A stretch of DNA of 64,000 bases from Paracentrotus lividus (Eukaryota > Echinodermata > Echinoidea > Camarodonta > Echinidae). The translations under genes and the position numbers were made by a program. The stretch lies in NCBI GenBank assembly GCA_940671915.1, contig CALNVZ010003433.1, positions 34,424,476-34,488,475 on the forward strand. The letters are read 5' to 3'. The notes beneath the pieces are model-generated. The model was not told the origin of the DNA. It did not search any database and was given only the letters and a program-made list of their open reading frames with translations. Of the stretch, positions 57,980 to 64,000 are shown in pieces; position 1 is the stretch's first letter; every line of letters begins with the position of its first letter.

Positions 57980-59061
57980 TTAACTTCCTCTTCAAATAAA
58001 GTGCTTCTGAATCACTGTATTTTAACTCATTTTTTGTGGTCATAATGTTCAAAGATAAGCACCAGTTAGCTGTTGATACACAAAAAGTGGCTCTGCATGG
58101 ACCACAATTAATTATGTGCACATTGAACAAGAGTCTCCAATTTGCTACAGGGCACTTGTAGTGGGAGTATCTTATTTAATAAAGTAATTTGTTCTGTTCT
58201 ATTCTATTCAGGTGCCATATCGGTAGACTTTGGCGATCATGTTAATCCACAACTCTCTGTTTTTTGCTTTCTACATTAGCTGTGACCCTCTTTCTTCAAG
58301 CCATTTATTCAAGCTGTCCATCAATGTTACTCTCTTCCTTCTTCTACTCCTTTACCCCTTGATCTTTCCTGTTAGTGACAGATTCTCTAAACCTCCCTTA
58401 TGTATTATAAACAAAATAAATTATGATTCTATATTCTATCATGTACTCCTATTGATCTGAGTTGCAGTTCCTCCTTTCCTCTTGCAAAGTTGGCAAAATA
58501 ATATTTGTATGAATATTGGTAGCATCACACTTTAACTGAAATGTTGCATAATTATTGGTCAACAGAGTGGCTTCCTCCCCTGGGAGAGATGTACTGCCCT
58601 CTATTTTAACCTTATGTTTGCAGATATTGGCTGGGCCTGTTTTGTATCTTTTCCATACTCACTACACTTAGCTAGCATTTGATAGTAGAGCAAGATATGA
58701 TTCAATTTTTACGCTATTCAAAAGAGGAAGATGTGCTTTAATCACTCTCAACACAAAATGGTTTGCAATAATTGGTAACAATGTGGCATTCACATCAAGG
58801 GTCACTTGAAGTATTCTATAGAAGGATGTTCAACATTCAGTCACCTTCAGTTATAATGGAAGTGGACTGCGAAAGCATATAAATTCCATTGAAATGAGGT
58901 TTTAGCCATATGATTGTAGTTTTCACGTGAAACTGTCTTTCATTCTTATAATTTGGAATATCAAACATACATATCATATTCATGAGTTACCACATATATT
59001 TTGTTTGCCATGATTTGGAATGCAAATTCAAAAACATGAAACCGCCAATGAATGTCGCCCT

Positions 59062-59232
59062 CTATTTCTGCTTGTGTTTATACATCTTGGATGGGTTGAT
59101 GTCCTTGCCTGACCTAGCAAGCATCTGATAATAGACGAACAATCCAAACAAGACATGAGTGGTGACCACCATGCAATACTCATAGTAGTTAGGGTAGTCC
59201 ATACCACATATGGTATACCATCTCTGGTTATC
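59062..59232 (-). CDS. Membrane protein last coding exon
   Basis: Acceptor ACCCTTCCCTTCCAG|GAT, phase 0, 171 nt to TAG. It codes DNQRWYTICGMDYPNYYEY, one hydrophobic span and a basic tail ending KMYKHKQK. The lysines near the C-terminus (KxKxx-like HKQK) could be an ER-retrieval signal, which is only suggestive. Confidence 0.82.
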   Translation of the reverse strand, partial: DNQRWYTICGMDYPNYYEYCMVVTTHVLFGLFVYYQMLARSGKDINPSKMYKHKQK

Positions 59233-62200
59233 CTGGAAGGGAAGGGTAAGAAAAGAGAGATGATGAAAAATGATAATAATATTGTTTTATTTATCAAGCA
59301 CAGCACTTCTAACAGCATGCCCTGCATAATATGATATCATGGTATTATTACCCCAGGCACTTTGCTAGAAAAGGCAGCTAAACAGTTTGGCTTGAAATCA
59401 ATGGCACAGCTAATTGATTGAGCTCAGTTATACACTATGTGAATGGAGATGTCATTTGACTGCAATCAAGAACTGTGACATTGATCTCAAACAAAACTGA
59501 TGGGCACACTTTAATAGTCTTTAGGATTGAACCCATAGGGCAAGTTGAACACTGTTAATGGGTGCTCTAACCAAATGAGCTTACATGAAGAAAAATAATC
59601 ATTTTTAGTTCTGGCATTGATGAAATATGTGTCAATAATCAATCGATTAAACATAGCTGATTGTCCAAAAATGATAGCCGCCAAACAATTTAGATAGAAA
59701 CATAAAAAACATATGATAGCCAAGTACCTCATAATGATCAAACAACAATAAAGCGGAAATCTGGACCCAAAATAAGTTGTTTTTATAAAAAGCAAATTAA
59801 TAAGATAAACAGATCAAAAAAAGTTTGAAGAAAATCGGACTAATAAGAAGAAAGTTATGAATATCTTAACGACGTAAAAAAAAAAAAAAGATCGCTATAC
59901 GAAATTGGCAACAGCTGTGATTTCATAGATGCACTACTTGCCATGCGTGTTCTATATTGTTTTAGGATAATTTTGTGCAATATATGTACTTTTACATTTT
60001 TTTTTTTTACACTTTTGTAATTTCCTTTTTTTTTAACTTGATGATGGTATACTTTAATACATATTTTTTTCTCTCCTTTTTACTTTTCACTTTACAAAAT
60101 TGTGGTAGAATAAGAATGTGTGCACAAATTCAGCAACTGATGAGTCATAAGTGAATCCAGTGACTGGGGTTATATAATGCAGTATTTGGTACCCAGGGGT
60201 ACCAACTAAAAATCCGCCATTTTGTTGGGTTACCAAACTGTCCAAAATTATATATATATTCTTGAGTAGTTACTATAATAAGTTAAATTTTGTATTATTA
60301 TTGTCATTAGATAATATTAAAGAAGGAAAACAGGTGTTGTCATTGTCACACTGATCATATGACCATGAAATTAATACTCAGCGTGAAAACACTGTATAAA
60401 TGTATGCTAATGGACATGAGAGGGTGCTGCACAACGCGGTACCCTGGTGTACGGCGTGGTGCATCATATATTAAATGTAATGTAAACCTTTCAGAGCAAT
60501 TACTACACACTGGATAAGACACTATATAAAACCATGTATGATTATTACCTTTGGAGGTTGTTGATCAGGGAGGCACTGAAAGTTAAAGTAGTTCTCATCA
60601 TAGGCTGAGGTACACAGGTATTTCTGCTTGTAAGCAAGCTGGAGGAAAAGTGAACGAAAGAGTGACAAATTATCAAGATACATAGTCATATCAATATTAA
60701 TTTTGTAATATAATGATGATCATGATCAACAGCTCTTACATCTGTTACAAATATTCAAAGACACATGATTTCCTCATATTAAGGCAGTGTCTAAACAGTT
60801 GTTACATTAAGCAAGTTTTAGATAATTTTGGCCCGTTCGTGTCAAAGTAAAACCCTTTAGAATCTTTGCCAAATGTGACTGAACAAAAAAGAAAGAAAGA
60901 AGAAGAAGAAAAAAAACTCTTACTCTGACACATTGTTACATTTCAGTAGACAACAAATATTGTATATCATTGTAAAGCATGGAATCTAGTAAATCTATTT
61001 TCAGAAAATGCATGAAATCACTAAATAATCTTCTTTACTCATTTTTGGTAGTTTTGAGCAGACAGGTCATGAATGTTTTTTTAATGTTACCTTTCCCAGG
61101 GCAGTATACATGGTGACCTGATCCTTGCAGTTTCCTGTTTCTTCATGTAGTCCTGTTGACTGATATGATTGAGGATTCATGAAGAAAACCATGATGATAT
61201 AGAGTAGATAATGGGCAAAGACTACAATGCCAACAGTGTCAAAGAATGGTGTCCCACCTATAACAAACAAATACATAGAGAGGAGAAAATGCTATCAGAT
61301 AATCTTTATTTTTTTGAAGTTCTAATGGAGGCAGTTTCCTGGTGACTGGTATGATTGAGGATTCATGAAGAAAACAATGATGATATAGAGTAGATAATGG
61401 GCGAACACGACAATGCCAACAGTGTCAAAGAATGGTGTCCCACCTGTAACAAACAAACACATAGAGAGGAGAAAACACTACCGGTTATTATAATCACTTT
61501 TTCTTGGAGACCCTATCGAGGTAGTTTTCTGTTGACTAGTATGACTGATTCATGAAGAACACCATCATGATACAAAGTAGGTCAGGCAAGTAGCCTAAGT
61601 ACCTCATTATGGACTGCATTTGTCTTACCGTTTCTGCCAAAAGATCTAGCATCATCAGCTGGCTTCCTATCCCTAACCCATACAAACAGTAGGTAGATAG
61701 CAAAGAGTATAGCTAGACAAACCCTAGTGATATTGTTGCCGGAGCAAATGTCGTGTCACCTAAAGACTACATTCATCTTACCATTTCTGCCGAAACGTCT
61801 AGCATCATTGGCAGGCTTCCTATCCCTGAGCCATACAACCAAAGGTATATTGCAAAGAGCACACCAAGACAGAACCCTGTACGAACATACGTCTTGCAAC
61901 CATATCCCTGAATCTTAAAGGACTCCTCCGGGCTGGAGATTTGCATTATTAGAAAAATAAAGTCAAATCTAAAAAGCACAACATTGAAAATTTCATCAAA
62001 ATCGGATCGCAAATAGCAAAGTTATGAATTTTCTTAGGTTTTGAATTTTTTTAGGAAACAGTTTTTGCCATCTTCAAATTGGCAAACTGATGTCTCAGTC
62101 CCCCTACTTTCTTGTATTTTATTGTATGAAATACCAATTATCAAGATTTTCTCCCCCAAGGACATAAAAACAGGAATTAATCCTTGTGGAATGTTCAAGT

Positions 62201-63534
62201 CACTAGTTCTTTTACTTATTTCAGTACGTGGGATAGATTTTCTGTATATGCAATATATGAAAAAATGAGAAAAATAGGATTTCATATAATAAAATACACA
62301 AGAAGTAGGGGGACTGTGACATCATCATTTTGCTCATTTGAATATTCAAATATTCAAATGAGACAATGAGACAATGCCAAGAACTGTTTTACGAAAAAAA
62401 TTCAATACCTAAAAAAATGCATAACTTTGTTATTTTTCATCCGATTTTGATGAAATTTTCTGTGTTGTGCTTGTTAAATTTTACTTTACTTTACAAACTT
62501 TTAAATTTCAGCCCGGAGTCCTCCTTTAACCATTATGATATTGTTGTGGGAACAAATGCCGTGTCACCTAGAGACTACATTCATCTTACCGTTTCTGCCG
62601 AAAGGTCTAGCATCATTGGCAGGCTTCCTATCCCCGACCCATACAACCAACAGATATATCGCAAAGAGCACACCTAGACAGAACCCTGTAGGAACATACG
62701 TCTTGCAACCATAACCCAGAATCTTAACCCTAATCATTGATATTGTTGCAGGAGCAAATATCGTGTCACCTAAAGACTACATTCATCTTACCGTTTCTGC
62801 CGAAAGGTCTAGCATCATCGGCTGGCTTCCTATCCCCGACCCATACAATCAGGAGGTAGATAGCAAAGAGCACAGCAAGACAGAATCCTGTAGGAACACC
62901 ATATACATCATGAGGAATGTGATAGATGATGATGAACTGGAGGGTTGCCACGGGAAACGCAAACAATCCGGCCACCGTTGCACTGATGATCTCCACTGGC
63001 ATTCTAAAATGATGACAAGATAGGAAAATATTATAAAATATGATTATTTCATTTGGCAAAGTTAAACATTAAAGTTTTTAAATGAACAATTGTACAAAAA
63101 TTAAACATTCCAACCATTGGAACTGCCAGGGACATAAAAAAGGCAACTTATTATTTTCATAAAAAGCCTTCTATACCGATTGCAATGGATTATTTACCCT
63201 GACTTCCTAGGTATCGAGAGGGAAGTGGCACAAATGAGAAATTTCTGGTTCCCATATTGATAATTATAATCCTTTTCAAATCATATATATAATCACAATA
63301 ATATCATCAAATGGGAAGTTTATATTCAAACTTACGAATTGCTCTCATATTTGCCGGCCTTGCTCCCAAGCCAGCGAGGAGTGGCGAAGAAGAGAAAGTT
63401 ATGGCTACACATGAAGGTCGCCCAGAAGAAGAAACTAGTGATAGGAACCCAGTAGTAACGGTCATAGATGTTTGGGTCAGTGTCATGCCATGTCCACCAC
63501 AAGTGCTTGATGCCCATGATGTCATAGGGAATGT
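59062..63534 (-). CDS. Multi-pass membrane protein of unknown function (3' part of gene)
   Basis: Minus-strand gene, upstream exons beyond the window. Five exons with GT/AG and matching phases: 63534-63336, 63003-62792, 61257-61091, 60638-60549, 59232-59062, giving about 279 residues to a TAG stop. Five hydrophobic segments can be seen: around FFFWATFMCSHNFLFF, ATVAGLFAFPVATLQFIII, FCLAVLFAIYLLIVWV, GIVVFAHYLLYIIMVFF and VVTTHVLFGLFVYYQML. LWWTWHDTDPNIYDRYYW precedes the first and is distinctive. Several Cys lie in the loop before the last helix (YLCTSAYD, NFQCLPD, YTICGMD). The tail is short and basic (KMYKHKQK). I do not recognise an enzyme. It may belong to an uncharacterised eukaryotic membrane family (possibly DUF7802, from memory). 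Introns carry partial exon copies. Confidence 0.8.
60549..60638 (-). CDS. Membrane protein exon, Cys-containing loop
   Basis: Acceptor TTTTCCTCCAG|CTTGC and donor CCTCCAAAG|GTAATAAT, exactly 90 nt, phase 0 at both ends. It codes LAYKQKYLCTSAYDENYFN and FQCLPDQQPPK. Polar with two Cys, so probably a lumenal or extracellular loop. Confidence 0.82.
61091..61257 (-). CDS. Membrane protein exon, fourth span
   Basis: Acceptor TTGTTATAG|GTGGGACA and donor CTGGGAAAG|GTAACATT, 167 nt, phase 1 in and phase 0 out. It codes GTPFFDTVGIVVFAHYLLYI, then FFMNPQSYQSTGLHEETGN. Partial copies of its 5' half lie upstream at 61322-61453 and about 61500-61575. Confidence 0.85.
61322..61453 (-). pseudogene. Partial copy of the fourth-span exon
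   Basis: GGTGGGACACCATTCTTTGA through TCATGAATCCTCAATCATAC matches the exon at 61091-61257 with few changes and keeps the acceptor. It then diverges, with no donor, and the frame meets a stop soon after CTGCCTCCATTAG. A third weaker copy is near 61500-61575. Confidence 0.7.
61625..61725 (-). pseudogene. Partial copy of the two-span exon, copy A
   Basis: Codes an intact variant of CLAVLFAIYLLIVWVGDRKP (CLAILFAIYLLFVWVRDRKP), then ADDARSFGRN, with the donor GTAAGACAAATG. No clear acceptor upstream. Confidence 0.65.
61785..61905 (-). pseudogene. Partial copy of the two-span exon, copy B
   Basis: Matches the 3' half of 62792-63003 but lacks one base within the IYLL codons, which breaks the frame. 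The donor GTAAGATGAATG is kept. Its upstream edge abuts the TTAA foldback at 61919-62525. Confidence 0.7.
61919..62525. mobile_element. 607-bp TTAA foldback element
   Basis: Starts AGGACTCCTCCGGGCTGG and ends CAGCCCGGAGTCCTCCT, with TTAA on both sides (61915-61918, 62526-62529). The paralogous copy near 62720 reads GAATCTTAACCCTAATCATT, an empty site with one TTAA. The inner blocks AATTTCATCAAAATCGGAT and its inverse sit on both arms. Confidence 0.85.
62585..62712 (-). pseudogene. Partial copy of the two-span exon, copy C
   Basis: Intact frame YVPTGFCLGVLFAIYLLVVW, then VGDRKPANDARPFGRN, with the donor GTAAGATGAATG. No convincing acceptor before it (upstream GGTTATGGTTGCAAGACG), so it is probably not used, though a mutually exclusive exon cannot be excluded. 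Confidence 0.6.
62792..63003 (-). CDS. Membrane protein exon with two spans
   Basis: Acceptor CATCATTTTAG|AATGCC and donor GCAGAAACG|GTAAGATG, 212 nt, phase 2 in and phase 1 out. It codes MPVEIISATVAGLFAFPVAT and then FCLAVLFAIYLLIVWVGDRK, two spans, and ends in ADDARPFGRN. Its 3' half, with donor, is copied three times in the following intron. Confidence 0.85.
63336..63534 (-). CDS. Membrane protein exon with WWTWHDTDPN
   Basis: Acceptor GTCTATAG? reads GTATAG|ACATTCCC and donor AGCAATTC|GTAAG, 199 nt, phase 1 in (two bases complete a codon), phase 2 out. It encodes MGIKHLWWTWHDTDPNIYDR and then one membrane span with several Phe, ending near GSKAGKYESN. The conserved-looking Trp/His/Asp cluster just before a membrane span could be functional. 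This is inferred, not known. Confidence 0.8.
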
Positions 63535-63634
63535 CTATACGGATAAAGAAAAAATGAATATTAAAAAATGCACACTAGGTGCCATCTACATGTATAAAAC
63601 ACATCTATTCCGAGATGTACAGGTAACAGTAGAT

Positions 63635-63703
63635 GTTTTGGTTTGTGTCATGCTATGTCTATCATAGGTGATTGATGCCCATTGTGTCATAGGGAATGTC
63701 TAC
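63635..63703 (-). repeat. Partial copy of the first visible membrane-protein exon
   Basis: GTGTCATGCTATGTCTATCA then GATTGATGCCCATTGTGTCATAGGG on the plus strand repeats the 5' edge of the exon at 63336-63534 with its acceptor. Only the exon edge is kept. Confidence 0.6.
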
Positions 63704-64000
63704 AAAGATAAAGAATAACATAATAATTGCATTATATGCGTACTTGGCACTTCTATTCAAAGTTGTACAAGGAGAAATGAAGCTGTTTGGGTCCGTGTGA
63801 TGTCTGATCAGGAATGTCTTGAGAGATCACTGAAAACCAGTCAGGAATTTTATGTTAAAAAAGTTGGGTCACTTGAGCCTTTTTTCCTCAAGGTTTAATG
63901 CATGAAATGATTTACAGTCTTGTCTGTGACTACTTCTTCATTAATATAACTTTTTATGCATTCAGAAGCTGATGTGGTTTGAAAAGAATGATATATTCTA

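Larger units (their letters stand above)
51774..59061. other. AT-rich intergenic region with foldback elements
   Basis: No gene recognised. It holds foldbacks at 52079-52665 and 55505-56095, a CCCGG MITE at 55841-55985, a TTAA element at 57838-57979, a poly-A run at 56740-56770 and a GCTTGCGTTCGGTTGCTTT-rich patch near 55340-55430. Short frames such as 53651-53845 have no support. Confidence 0.5.

Overview
The window reads as nuclear DNA of an invertebrate deuterostome, most likely an echinoderm and probably a sea urchin. Genes are split by long AT-rich introns, and there is a Pax gene, a tyrosine-recombinase (DIRS-type) retrotransposon, very many foldback/MITE elements and arrays with a GCGCGAAGCGC core. 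The clade is inferred from this repeat style; no species can be named.

Layout. 1-5460: decayed, 3'-truncated DIRS-like retrotransposon (RT, RNase H, start of a tyrosine recombinase). 5461-8641: AT-rich and purine-rich intergenic DNA with one hAT-like MITE. 8642-33041 (minus strand): one Pax-family transcription factor gene, rebuilt from eight coding exons whose splice phases all agree, plus a probable 5' noncoding exon near 34246. It encodes an N-terminal VHQE repeat, a basic nuclear-localisation patch, a full paired domain, an octapeptide, no visible homeodomain, and two alternative C-termini. One C-terminus carries four 14-residue repeats of a PxDL[S/T] (CtBP-type) motif; the other is glutamine-rich. 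Its introns hold a 4.1 kb foldback unit containing a LINE fragment, several MITEs, a tRNA-related SINE and a 93-nt hairpin.

34362-38601: two copies of a 0.36 kb segment differ only by deletions, and a transposase-like gene between them is broken by single-base slips. I read this as unpolished or falsely duplicated assembly. 38753-51773: a dense nest of inverted-repeat elements (hAT-like, Tc1/mariner-like, TTAA-flanked foldbacks, palindromic arrays) whose insertion order can partly be read from target duplications and empty sites. 51774-59061: AT-rich DNA with more foldbacks. 59062-63534 (minus strand, continuing past the window): the 3' part of a multi-pass membrane protein gene of unknown function, whose introns contain repeated partial copies of its own exons.

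The two host genes show no functional link. The Pax gene is the main biological content: a predicted DNA-binding regulator with a Groucho-type motif plus an optional CtBP-type module, so alternative 3' ends could switch its corepressor use.
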